DNA from: Nakamurella endophytica
GTDB lineage: Bacteria; Actinomycetota; Actinomycetes; Mycobacteriales; Nakamurellaceae
Direction of reading: 5' to 3'
Length of the DNA stretch: 64,000 bases
Assembly: GCF_014646215.1 (NCBI RefSeq)
Contig: NZ_BMNA01000004.1
Location: 524,125 to 588,124, forward strand
Shown: positions 33,803 through 41,845 of the stretch, piece after piece
Layout: every line of letters begins with the position of its first letter
How positions within the stretch are numbered: position 1 is the stretch's first letter
Position numbers and translations under genes: made by a program
Notes under the pieces: generated by a model
The model's input: only the letters and a program-made list of their open reading frames with translations
Database searches by the model: none
Told to the model about the DNA's origin: nothing

Positions 33803-35011
33803 TCAGCAGTCGACCTTGTAGATGTACTTCTGCGCCTCGGCGGAGTCGACGTTGTCCGGGGTGACCATCAGGAACGGCGTCTCCTGGTCGCGCGGCACGG
33901 AGCCGCCGTTGAGCAGGGTGATCGCCGAGTCCACGCCGAGAGTGCCCTCACCGAGCGGGAACTGCGCCACGGTGCCGTCGACCTGCTTGGCCTTGATGGC
34001 CGCGATGATCGGGTCGGAGGTGTCGTACCCGACGATGTGCACCTGACCGGACTTGCCGGACTGCTGCACGCCGGTGGCGGCACCCTGGGTGTTCAGGGTC
34101 TCCAGCGTGTAGACACCGGTGACGGTGCTGTCGTTGGCGATCGACGCCTTGACGATCGACGCCGCCTTGTCGGCCGAGTTGCCGGAGAACTGCCGGTCGA
34201 GCACCTTGACGTTCGGGTACTTCTTGGTCATCTCGTCCTTGAACCCGTTGAACCGGTCGTCCGAGATGTGCGAGCCGGCCTGGTTGTCCACGGTGATCAC
34301 AGTGCCCTTGCCACCGATCACCTCGCCCAGCCGGTCGGCCGCGAGCGCCCCGCCCTTGAGGTTGTCGGACTGGATGTTGGTGCTCATGACGCTCTTGTCG
34401 TCCAGGTCGCCGTCGATACCGATGATCTTGATGCCGGCGTTCTTGGCCTTGAGCAGCGGCGCGATCATGGCCTTGGGGTCGGTGATCGAGATCATGATGG
34501 CGTCCGGCTTGGTGGCCACGACGGCGTTCAGCACGGCGGTCTGCTTGTCCACGGCGAACGTCGGGTCGCCCTGGGTCTCGAAGCTCGCCCCGAGGCGCTT
34601 GGCCTCGGCGTCGGCGCCGCAGGACACCGACGAGTAGAACGCCACGCCGGTCAGGCCGGGGATGTAGACGATCTTCTTGCCGTTCCCGGCACCGTCGGCC
34701 AGCGACGGCAGCCCGGAGGAGCTCTGCGCGGACGAGGCACCCGAAGATCCGCTCGACGCGCCGGACGAATCGCTGCTGCCCGACGACATGGCCGAGCTGC
34801 CCGATGACATGGCCGAGCTGGACTCCGTCATCGCCGAGCTGGAGCCGGTCATGGCCGACGACGACGCGGTGTCCGCCGCCGACGAGGACGAGCTGGACGA
34901 GGAGCTCGAGCTCGACGAGCTACCGGAATCGGACGAGCTGCCGCAGGCGGCAAGGGTGAGTGCCGCGACCGCGGCACCCGCGGCGACGACGACCCGGATG
35001 TTGGTCTTCAC
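33803..35011 (-). CDS. Ribose-type sugar ABC transporter substrate-binding lipoprotein
   Basis: A 402-residue lipoprotein. The signal peptide ends in the lipobox LAAC (Cys23). An exceptionally long linker of about 75 residues follows, nearly all Ser/Ala/Gly/Met (runs of Ser, then SSAM repeats). The type-I periplasmic-binding domain (about 110-402) begins KKIVYIPGLTG and has IMISITDPKAMIAPL, IIGIDGDLDD and VHIVGYDTSDP, which is the Peripla_BP_4 ribose/xylose/autoinducer-2 group. It has two Cys in the domain (VSCGAD and the C-terminal KVDC) that could pair. It is encoded with a single permease and a single-domain ATPase. Ligand unknown. Confidence 0.9.
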   Translation of the reverse strand: MKTNIRVVVAAGAAVAALTLAACGSSSDSGSSSSSSSSSSSSSSAADTASSSAMTGSSSAMTESSSAMSSGSSAMSSGSSDSSGASSGSSGASSAQSSSGLPSLADGAGNGKKIVYIPGLTGVAFYSSVSCGADAEAKRLGASFETQGDPTFAVDKQTAVLNAVVATKPDAIMISITDPKAMIAPLLKAKNAGIKIIGIDGDLDDKSVMSTNIQSDNLKGGALAADRLGEVIGGKGTVITVDNQAGSHISDDRFNGFKDEMTKKYPNVKVLDRQFSGNSADKAASIVKASIANDSTVTGVYTLETLNTQGAATGVQQSGKSGQVHIVGYDTSDPIIAAIKAKQVDGTVAQFPLGEGTLGVDSAITLLNGGSVPRDQETPFLMVTPDNVDSAEAQKYIYKVDC

Positions 35012-35119
35012 TTCGTCGTTCTCTCCTTGGCGGTGGGGCCGGATCGGCCGGGTGGCCGGTCCGGGGTCGTGCGGTGGTGCGGAGGGGGAATGCTGGTCGG
35101 CCCGGCCGGCCCAGCCGAC

Positions 35120-36253
35120 TCACACCCGGTCGCGCCGGCGGCGCTTGAACTGGTCGAGGTAGACGGCGAGCACGAGGATGAAGCCGGTGGCCACCTGCTG
35201 CCAGAACGGCTGCACGTGGATGCTGATCAGGCCGTTGGACAGCACCGTGGGCACGAACATGCCGATCACCGTGCCGACCATCAGGCCGCTGCCGCCGAAC
35301 AGGCTGACCCCGCCGAGGGCGACACCCGTGACCACGGTGAGGCTGTCGGTGCTGTGCCCGCCGACCGTGGTCGTGGTGTTGTTGATCAGCGCCATCATGC
35401 CGGCCAGTCCGGCCAGCGCGGCCGAGATGACGTACAGCTTGACGACGTGCCGCTTGACGTTGATGCCCGAGCGGCGGGCGGCCTCCTCGTTGGAGCCGAT
35501 CACGAACGTCCGCCGCCCGAACCGGGTCAGGTGCAGGTACAGACCCGCCACCACGGCCACCAGCAGCGCCACCCACACCCGCCACGACATGCCCCACGGC
35601 AGTTGGGCGGAGAGCGTGGTGAGGGCGGCGGGCGTGGGGGTGTTGTCCTGGCCCTGCGTGAGCAGGTTGGCCACACCGAGCGCGGCACCGAGCGATCCCA
35701 GCGTGGTGATCAGCGGCGGCACCCGCAGCCGGGTGATCACCAGGCCGTTGAACACGCCCCAGACGGCCCCGCCCAGGATGGCCGCCACGAACCCGACCGC
35801 GACGGTCCAGCCGCCCTGACCACCCACCGCGACCATCACCTTGGCGGCGATCACCTGGCCGAAGACCAGGACCGAACCCTGCGACAGGTCGAAGCCGGCG
35901 GCGATCATCACGAAGGTGAAGCCGACGCCCATGATCAGGTACAGCGAGGTGTCGTCGATCATGTTCCGGACGTTGCCGAACGCCGGGAACGTGCCCGGAT
36001 GCGCCACCGTGAAGACCAGGAAGATCAGGATCAGCACCCCGGCCATCAGCAGCGGCGTGCTGCCGAACAGCCGGCGCCGCAGCCGCGCGCGTTGCGCGGC
36101 CCGCAGTTCCGGGGACTCCGGCTCCACCGGACCGGTGGTCAGGGTGTTCGCCTGCGTCGACAGCGACGGCAGGCCGGTCGTCGTGGTGGACTCGTCGTCG
36201 GGCGGCACCGGCGCGTTCACGTCGACGCCCCGGGCGTCCGGGCTGACCGTCAT
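35120..36253 (-). CDS. Sugar ABC transporter permease (RbsC-like)
   Basis: A 377-residue membrane permease of the ribose/xylose (BPD_transp_2) family with about 9-10 helices. Signatures are GFTFVMIAAGFDLSQGSV (the GIDLSVG-type motif), GVFNGLVITRLRVPPLITTLG and SNEEAARRSGINV, the cytoplasmic coupling loop. The 60-residue soluble N-terminus is Thr/Pro-rich. The ATG overlaps the ATPase stop as ATGA, so it is coupled to the ATPase. The SBP gene follows after 108 bases. Confidence 0.9.
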   Translation of the reverse strand: MTVSPDARGVDVNAPVPPDDESTTTTGLPSLSTQANTLTTGPVEPESPELRAAQRARLRRRLFGSTPLLMAGVLILIFLVFTVAHPGTFPAFGNVRNMIDDTSLYLIMGVGFTFVMIAAGFDLSQGSVLVFGQVIAAKVMVAVGGQGGWTVAVGFVAAILGGAVWGVFNGLVITRLRVPPLITTLGSLGAALGVANLLTQGQDNTPTPAALTTLSAQLPWGMSWRVWVALLVAVVAGLYLHLTRFGRRTFVIGSNEEAARRSGINVKRHVVKLYVISAALAGLAGMMALINNTTTTVGGHSTDSLTVVTGVALGGVSLFGGSGLMVGTVIGMFVPTVLSNGLISIHVQPFWQQVATGFILVLAVYLDQFKRRRRDRV

Positions 36254-37005
36254 CGGACGGTGTCCAGCGCGCCGGTCATGGCTCCGACCAATCTCTCCAC
36301 GTCGGCCTCCCCGCGTCCGTACTCCACGACGCGCCGCCCCAGCCGGAGCACCTGGATCCGGTCCGAGACCTGCAGCACGTCCGGCATGTTGTGACTGATC
36401 AGCACCACCGCGACGCCCTGGTCGGCGACCCGGCGGATCATGTCGAGCACCTTGCGGGTCTGCCGGACGCCCAGCGCCGCGGTCGGCTCGTCCATGAACA
36501 CCAGGCCCTTGGCCCACATGACGGAGCGGCAGATCGCCACGCTCTGCCGCTGGCCACCGGACAGCGCGGCCACCGGCGCGTCCATGTCCTTGACGTCGGT
36601 GCCCATGGACACGAAGGCCTCGCGGGCCTTCTCCCGCATGGTCTTCTTGTCGATGACCCCGAGCCAGCCGAGCAGTCCGGGCTTGAGGATCTCGCGGCCG
36701 ACATAGGCGTTCTCGGCCGGGCCCAGGTCGGGGGCGAGGGCGAGGTCCTGGTAGACCGTCTCGATGCCGAGTTCCCGCGCGTGCAGCGGGGACTCGAACT
36801 GCACCGGTTCGCCGCGCAGGCGCAGCTCGCCGCGGTCGGGCGGCATGACGCCGGACAGGATCTTCACCAGCGTCGACTTGCCGGCGCCGTTGTCGCCGAT
36901 CAGCGACACCACCTCACCGGCGCGGACGTCGAAGTCCACGCCGCGCAGCACCTCGACGTGGCCGTAGTTCTTGTAGATCCCGTGGGCCTCGAGCAGGGCG
37001 GTCAC
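36250..37005 (-). CDS. Sugar ABC transporter ATP-binding protein, single domain
   Basis: A 251-residue ABC ATPase with one nucleotide-binding domain, unlike the double-domain RbsA type seen later in this window. It therefore acts as a homodimer like FrcA. Walker A is GDNGAGKST, the Q-loop YQDLAL, the signature LSGGQRQSV, Walker B VFMDEPTAALG and the H-loop SHNMPDV. The GTG at 37005 has a near-perfect AAGGAGG 7 bases upstream. It lies 127 bases behind the HisD-like gene and overlaps the permease start by 4 bases. Confidence 0.9.
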   Translation of the reverse strand: MTALLEAHGIYKNYGHVEVLRGVDFDVRAGEVVSLIGDNGAGKSTLVKILSGVMPPDRGELRLRGEPVQFESPLHARELGIETVYQDLALAPDLGPAENAYVGREILKPGLLGWLGVIDKKTMREKAREAFVSMGTDVKDMDAPVAALSGGQRQSVAICRSVMWAKGLVFMDEPTAALGVRQTRKVLDMIRRVADQGVAVVLISHNMPDVLQVSDRIQVLRLGRRVVEYGRGEADVERLVGAMTGALDTVR

Positions 37006-37132
37006 CGCCGGGCCTCCTTGGCGATCGGGCCGCTGCGGCCGCGTGGCGACGCCCAGGCCGGGTCCACTGCACCGTGTTCCATCGGTGACGCCGCCTCTCG
37101 TGTGTGCCGGGGACAAGGGGATCCGGAGCCGC

Positions 37133-38455
37133 TCACTGCTCCGGGTACAGCTCCTGGCGCAGGGTCGCGGTGGCCCGGTGGGCCGCCATGGTCTCGTAGG
37201 ACGAGATGACGTCGACCGGGTCCGCCAGGGCGGGCGTGGCCTGGCGGGAGACCTTCTGGTAGGTCAGCGGCTTCAGGAACCGCGACACCGACAGCCCGGC
37301 GCTGTGCCGGGCACCGCCGGCCGTCGGCAGCACGTGGTTGGTGCCGGCCATGCCCTTGTCCGAGTAGGCCACCGTGCTCCACTGCCCGATGAAGAGCGAG
37401 CCGTAGTTCCGCAGCCGGCGGAAGTACTCGTCGTCGTCCCGGGTCTGGATCTCCAGGTGCTCGGGTGCGAAGTCGTCCATCAGCGCCACGGCGGTGTCGA
37501 GATCCTGCGCCCAGGTGACGCTGCCGTAGTCGTGCCACGCCGGGCCGGCGATCTCCGCGGTCGACAGTCCGGCCAGCTGCCGGTCGACCTCCTCGATCAC
37601 CGCCAGGCCGAAGGTCTCCGAGGTGGTCACCAGGCCCGCCGGCGAGGTCGGCCCGTGCTCGGCCTGGCCGAGCAGGTCGGCCGCGACGAGCCGGACGTCG
37701 GCACTGTCGTCGGCGATGACCGCCACCTCGGACGGGCCGGCCAGCAGGTCGATGCTGACCCGGCCGAACAGCTGCCGCTTGGCCTCGGCGACGTAGGCGT
37801 TGCCGGCGCCGACCAGCATGTCGACGGGCTGCTCGCCCAGCAGGCCGAAGGCCATGGCGGCCAGTGCCTGCACGCCGCCGAGCAGGTAGACGCGGTCGGC
37901 GCCGGAGATGGCGGCCGCGTACAGCACTGCCGGATCCGCCTGCCCGTCGCGCTGCGGCGGCGTGCAGGCAAGGACCGTCTCCACCCCCGCCACCTTGGCG
38001 ACGTTGACCGTCATGAAGGCGCTGGCCAGCAAGGGGAACCGGCCGGCCGGCAGGTAGGCGCCGACGCGTTCCACCGGCAGGTACCGGCACCCGGTGACCA
38101 GGCCCGGGATCAGTTCGGTCTCGAAGTCGGACAGGTGCGCCCGCTGCTCCCGCGCGAACGCCCTGGTGCGCTCGGCACCCACCTCGAGGGCCGCCCGCAG
38201 CTCCGGCGACAGGCGGTCGCCGGCGGCGTCGATCGTCGCGCGGTCCAGCTCCACGACGCCGCCGGTCGGGTGGTCGAGCGTGCGCGCGTACTCCAGGACG
38301 GCGTCCATGCCGCCGCGTTCGATGGTGGACAGCATCTCGGACACCGCGGCGATCACGGCCGGCTCGCGCTGCGCGGGCGGGCCGGAGGCGGCCGGCGTCT
38401 TGAGGAACTTGTACCGGCCGGCGAGTTCGGTCAGCACCGTGGGGCTCAGCTGCAT
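37133..38455 (-). CDS. Histidinol-dehydrogenase-family dehydrogenase (catabolic paralogue 1)
   Basis: A 440-residue HisD-family NAD-dependent alcohol dehydrogenase. Family motifs are GRFPLLASAFMTVNVAKVAGV, YVAEAKRQLFG, IDLLAGPSEVAVIAD and LLGQAEHGP (Gln and His zinc/catalytic region). FAPEHLEIQ holds the catalytic Glu-His pair, and a C-terminal AAH is the likely last His. Identity in context: there is no other his gene, but an ABC importer immediately downstream and a sugar-kinase cluster nearby. It therefore probably oxidises a carbohydrate-derived alcohol to an acid in two steps, as HisD-like HpsN does for sulfopropanediol. The ATG at 38455 lies 7 bases after a -10 box, so the mRNA may be leaderless. 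It heads the operon. Confidence 0.85.
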   Translation of the reverse strand: MQLSPTVLTELAGRYKFLKTPAASGPPAQREPAVIAAVSEMLSTIERGGMDAVLEYARTLDHPTGGVVELDRATIDAAGDRLSPELRAALEVGAERTRAFAREQRAHLSDFETELIPGLVTGCRYLPVERVGAYLPAGRFPLLASAFMTVNVAKVAGVETVLACTPPQRDGQADPAVLYAAAISGADRVYLLGGVQALAAMAFGLLGEQPVDMLVGAGNAYVAEAKRQLFGRVSIDLLAGPSEVAVIADDSADVRLVAADLLGQAEHGPTSPAGLVTTSETFGLAVIEEVDRQLAGLSTAEIAGPAWHDYGSVTWAQDLDTAVALMDDFAPEHLEIQTRDDDEYFRRLRNYGSLFIGQWSTVAYSDKGMAGTNHVLPTAGGARHSAGLSVSRFLKPLTYQKVSRQATPALADPVDVISSYETMAAHRATATLRQELYPEQ

Positions 38456-38467
38456 ACGTATGAAGCT
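38448..38467. promoter_or_regulatory. Operator site A (ATACGTAT palindrome) over the HisD-1 start
   Basis: AGCTGCATACGTATGAAGCT is palindromic except for one pair. It covers the -10 box and start codon of the HisD-1 operon. The same ATACGTAT core occurs at 44378-44385 and 45605-45612. A LacI-type repressor bound here would block transcription. Confidence 0.65.
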
Positions 38468-38491
38468 AGGGCCTGGCACCGCAAAGGACAA
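38463..38491 (-). promoter_or_regulatory. Promoter of the HisD-1/ABC operon (leaderless type)
   Basis: On the minus strand TTGTCC (38491-38486), a 17-base spacer and TAGCTT (38468-38463). The ATG follows 7 bases after the -10 box, placing the transcription start at or next to the start codon. No Shine-Dalgarno sequence is present. Confidence 0.6.
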
Positions 38492-38527
38492 GTACCGCCG
38501 GGCCTGTGGTTCTCATAGGCTCGCCCT

Positions 38528-39469
38528 ATGACCCTGAACCAACTGGCGGCGTTCCTCGCCACCGCGCGGACCGGGTCGTTCACCGCCGCCGCGGGCGACC
38601 TCGCGATCTCGCAGGCCTCGGTGTCCGAGTCGATCCGCCGGCTCGAGGAGGAACTCGGCATGCCGCTGTTCACCCGCGGGCCCCGCCGGGTGGTGCTGAC
38701 CGCGGCCGGCACGGCACTGCTCCCCTACGCCGAGCAGGCCACCGCCGCGGCCGACGGCGGGCGGCAGGCCGTGCAGGCGTTGGCGACGCTGGGCACCGGG
38801 GTGGCGACCTTCGGCATGCTGCGCAACGCCGACTTCTACCTGCTGTCCGACCTGGTCGAGCAGTTCCTCGACCGGCATCCCGACCTCCGCGTGCGGATGG
38901 TGGGTCTGAACTCGGTGGAGACGGCCGCGGCGGTCGCCGAGGGCGAGCTGGAGGCCGGCCTCGTCGTGCTGCCCATCGACGACGACGGGCTGACGGTCAC
39001 CCCGCTGCTGCGGGACGAGGTGCGGTACGTCAGCGCGGATCCCGCCCGCACCCGGCGTCCGGTGAGCCTGGAGGACTTCAGCCGGGCCCGGCTCGTGCTC
39101 TACGACGCGCACTACGGCTGGCGAGACCCGACGCGACGACAGCTGTTGGAGCGCGCGCAGTTGGCCGGGCTCAAGCTGGCTCCGTGGATCGAGGTCGAGC
39201 ACGTCGAGTCCGCACTGCACCTGGTGTCCCGCGGCGTCGGCGACACCGTCGTCAGCGGCGCGGTGATCGCCAGCAACCGGTTCCCCGCAGAGCTGACGTC
39301 CGTCCGCTTCGCGGACCCGCTGTACGACACGATCGCCCTGGTGCAGCGCGAGAACGCCGTGCTGTCCCCGGCGACCAGCGAGTTCGCGCAGCTGGCCCGG
39401 CGGATGCTGCTGGCGCGGCGGCGCTCGACCGGCGGGGTCAGCGGCCGCCGGTCGGCGCGGCGCGGCTGA
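38528..39469 (+). CDS. LysR-family transcriptional regulator
   Basis: A 313-residue LTTR. The N-terminal helix-turn-helix is TARTGSFTAAAGDLAISQASVSESIRRLEEELGMPLF, followed by RRVVLTAAG. An effector-binding LysR_substrate domain spans about 90-300. It is divergent from the HisD-1 operon, the usual place for an LTTR acting on its neighbour. A TAGGCT box (38516-38521) ends 6 bases before the ATG, so this message may also be leaderless. The last 32 bases overlap the end of the convergent aldolase-hydrolase gene. Confidence 0.9.
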   Translation: MTLNQLAAFLATARTGSFTAAAGDLAISQASVSESIRRLEEELGMPLFTRGPRRVVLTAAGTALLPYAEQATAAADGGRQAVQALATLGTGVATFGMLRNADFYLLSDLVEQFLDRHPDLRVRMVGLNSVETAAAVAEGELEAGLVVLPIDDDGLTVTPLLRDEVRYVSADPARTRRPVSLEDFSRARLVLYDAHYGWRDPTRRQLLERAQLAGLKLAPWIEVEHVESALHLVSRGVGDTVVSGAVIASNRFPAELTSVRFADPLYDTIALVQRENAVLSPATSEFAQLARRMLLARRRSTGGVSGRRSARRG

Positions 39470-40991
39470 CCGGCGGGGCTCCGACGCCCAGCAGGTCGCG
39501 GATCGCAGCGGCCAGCTCGTCGGGCGCCTGCCCGGGGAGGTGGTGACCGGCGCCGGGCAGCACGACGAGCCGGGCGCCGGGGATGCCGTCGGCCAGTTCC
39601 CGCTGGCGGTCGGGCGGGCAGACGTCGTCGTCCGCCCCGCCGACGACGAGCACCGGCAGCGCCATGCCCGGCAGCAGCGGCAGGCTGTCCGGTCGCGTCG
39701 CCTGGGCGGCCAGCTGGCGGCGCAGTCCCGCCGGGCCGACGCGGCGGGCGCCCTCGACGCACCGGCGCACCAGGTCCGGGTCCCCGGCCGCGGGACCCAG
39801 GTTGTCCCGCACGAGATCGTCGACCACGCCGTCGAAGTCGCCGCCGTCCAGCCGGTCGAGCAGACCGCGCCAGGCGGCGCGCTGGTCGTCCGTCGCCGCC
39901 CGACCGCTGGCGTTCACCAGGACCAGGGCCCGCACCCGGTCCGGGGCGCGCCGGGCCACCTCGAGGGCGACGACGCCGCCGAGCGAGTGGCCGGCGAGCG
40001 AGAAGCGCGGCGGCGCAGCGGCCAGCACGCTCTCCGCCATACCGGCAACCGAGTCGTCGAGGTCGATGCGTCCCTGGATGCACGGCACGCCGAGCAGCGG
40101 CGCGACGGCGTCCCAGGTTCCCGGCCCGCCGAGCATGCCGGGCAGCAGCACCACCGGGTCGGTCAGCGGCACCCGCGGATCGGCCGCCGGACCGGATGCA
40201 CGGGTGTCGTTACCGGTGTCGCTGCCGGGGTCGGCCGCCGCTCCGGCCGCGGCCAGATCGGTCCACAACGTTCCCAGCGCCGCGAGCGCGTTGAAGATGA
40301 CCACGTCCGCTCCGCCGTCGTACAGCGCCCGGGCGCCGTCGGCGGTGCCGGTGATCGCCACGACGGCCTTGCCCGCCGCCCGGGCGGCCTGGTGCACGGC
40401 GGCGATGGCCGAGGTCACCTCGGGGTGCGTGACGGCGCCCGGCAACCCGAGGGCGACGGACAGGTCGGCCGGCCCCACGAACAACCCGTCGATGCCGTCC
40501 ACGGCGGCGATCTCCGCCGCGGCGGCCACCCCGGCGGCGTCCTCGATCATGGCCACGACCAGGGTGTCGGCCGACCCGGTCAGGTGCTCGGCGGCGCCGG
40601 CCAGGCCGTGCCGGCCGCGGCGGGTGTAGGTGGCGAAGCCTCGATCACCGCGCGGCGGGTAGTGCGCCGCGCGGACCGCCGCCCGGGCCTGGTCGGCGTC
40701 GGACACGTGGGGCACGACGATGCCGGCCGCCCCCTGGTCGAGGACGCGGAGCACCTCGCCGAGCGCGCCCACCCGGACCAGCGCCGGGACACCGGCGCCG
40801 TCGGCCGCCATCAGGTGGTGGCCGAGCGGGATCTGGTCGCCCGGGCCGTGTTCGGTGTCGACGACGACGAAATCCATGCCCACGGCGCCGCTGAGCTCGA
40901 TCAGGGTCTCGTTCGGCATGCGCAGCAGGGGGCCGCGCAGCCGCTGCCCCGCCCGCCACCGCGCGGCGAGTGACTCGTGGAGATCCGTCAC
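39438..40991 (-). CDS. HpcH/HpaI-type aldolase fused to an alpha/beta hydrolase
   Basis: A 517-residue two-domain protein. Residues 1-255 are a class-II pyruvate-type aldolase of the HpcH/HpaI family: FVVVDTEHGPGD, GAAGIVVPHVSDADQARAAV and GLFVGPADLSVALG supply the base, metal and phosphate-binding residues. After a 25-residue Gly/Asp/Thr linker, residues about 280-517 are an alpha/beta hydrolase with nucleophile elbow AGHSLGG, acid in VVGGADDDV and His in GAGHHLPG. A fusion fits sequential steps, such as opening a lactone or ester and then cleaving the keto acid to pyruvate or a related product (inference). The GTG overlaps the SDR stop as GTGA. Its end overlaps the LysR gene tail by 32 bases. 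Confidence 0.85.
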   Translation of the reverse strand: MTDLHESLAARWRAGQRLRGPLLRMPNETLIELSGAVGMDFVVVDTEHGPGDQIPLGHHLMAADGAGVPALVRVGALGEVLRVLDQGAAGIVVPHVSDADQARAAVRAAHYPPRGDRGFATYTRRGRHGLAGAAEHLTGSADTLVVAMIEDAAGVAAAAEIAAVDGIDGLFVGPADLSVALGLPGAVTHPEVTSAIAAVHQAARAAGKAVVAITGTADGARALYDGGADVVIFNALAALGTLWTDLAAAGAAADPGSDTGNDTRASGPAADPRVPLTDPVVLLPGMLGGPGTWDAVAPLLGVPCIQGRIDLDDSVAGMAESVLAAAPPRFSLAGHSLGGVVALEVARRAPDRVRALVLVNASGRAATDDQRAAWRGLLDRLDGGDFDGVVDDLVRDNLGPAAGDPDLVRRCVEGARRVGPAGLRRQLAAQATRPDSLPLLPGMALPVLVVGGADDDVCPPDRQRELADGIPGARLVVLPGAGHHLPGQAPDELAAAIRDLLGVGAPPVSRAAPTGGR

Positions 40992-41845
40992 CGGGCGACC
41001 ATCCCGGCCGACAGGTCGATGTCGGCCGCATGCAGCCCCGGCATCGACAGCATGGCCACCACGGCTCGTCCCACCTCGTCCTCCTCGACCAGCCGGTGCA
41101 GCAGGGCGCGACCGGCGAACTCGGCCTCGGCCGCCTCGACCGTCCTGCCGGTCCGCTCCGCCTCCAAGCGGAAGTTGCGCTCCATCCGCGGGCCGCGCAC
41201 CGGACCGGGCGACAAGGTGTTCACCGTGACGCCCAGCGGACCGACCTCGGCCGCGAGCGTCGTGGACAGCCCGATGACCGCGGTCTTCGACGCGCAGTAC
41301 GGGGTGCGCCCGGCCAGCGGCCGCTTGCCGCTGACCGAGGCCAGGTTGATCACGTCGCCCCAGCCGCGCCGCACCATCGCCGGCAGGAACGCCCGGCACA
41401 CCAGGAACACCCCGCGGACGTTGACCGCGAAGACGTCGTCCCAGTCGTCGACGCCGATCTCGGTCAGCGGTGCCACCGGGCCGGGCACGCCGGCGTTGTT
41501 CACCAGCACCGACACGGTCTCGTCGGCCAGCTCGGCGGCCAATGCCGCGACCGACCGCTCGTCCGCCACGTCCACCGTCGCCACCCGCGCGGCGGGTGCG
41601 CCGGTCACCCGGGCCACCAGGCCGGCCGTCTCGTGCAACGCGTCGGCGCGCCGCCCGGTGAGCAGCACCCGGACCCCGGCGGCGGCCAGCGCGAGCGAGA
41701 TCGCCCGTCCCAGGCCGTTCCCGGCACCGGTCACCAGCGCGGTGCGGCCGCGCAGCTCCGCGGGCCGCCCGGCACCGTCGGGCGCCGGGCCGGCACCGTC
41801 GGATGCCGGCCCGGCCCCGCCGGGCGTCGCGGGCGACGCCGTCAC
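40988..41845 (-). CDS. Short-chain dehydrogenase/reductase of the catabolic operon
   Basis: A 285-residue classical SDR: GAGNGLG cofactor motif (about residue 37-43), NNAGVPG, the catalytic Ser in NLASVSGK, and YCASK. The N-terminal 30 residues are a Gly/Ala/Pro repeat (GPASDGAGPAPDGAG). It is locked between the second HisD gene (GTGA overlap at 41842-41845) and the aldolase fusion (GTGA overlap), so the three are made together. A HisD-plus-SDR pairing is also seen in sulfopropanediol degradation (HpsN with HpsO/P), but no sulfonate-specific lyase is present here, so the substrate remains open. Confidence 0.87.
   Translation of the reverse strand: MTASPATPGGAGPASDGAGPAPDGAGRPAELRGRTALVTGAGNGLGRAISLALAAAGVRVLLTGRRADALHETAGLVARVTGAPAARVATVDVADERSVAALAAELADETVSVLVNNAGVPGPVAPLTEIGVDDWDDVFAVNVRGVFLVCRAFLPAMVRRGWGDVINLASVSGKRPLAGRTPYCASKTAVIGLSTTLAAEVGPLGVTVNTLSPGPVRGPRMERNFRLEAERTGRTVEAAEAEFAGRALLHRLVEEDEVGRAVVAMLSMPGLHAADIDLSAGMVAR

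Noticed and set aside
39438..39469. Sequencing error at the overlap of LysR and aldolase-hydrolase genes
   Set aside because: Both convergent frames end cleanly with plausible tails. A 32-base overlap of convergent 3' ends is unusual but not impossible.
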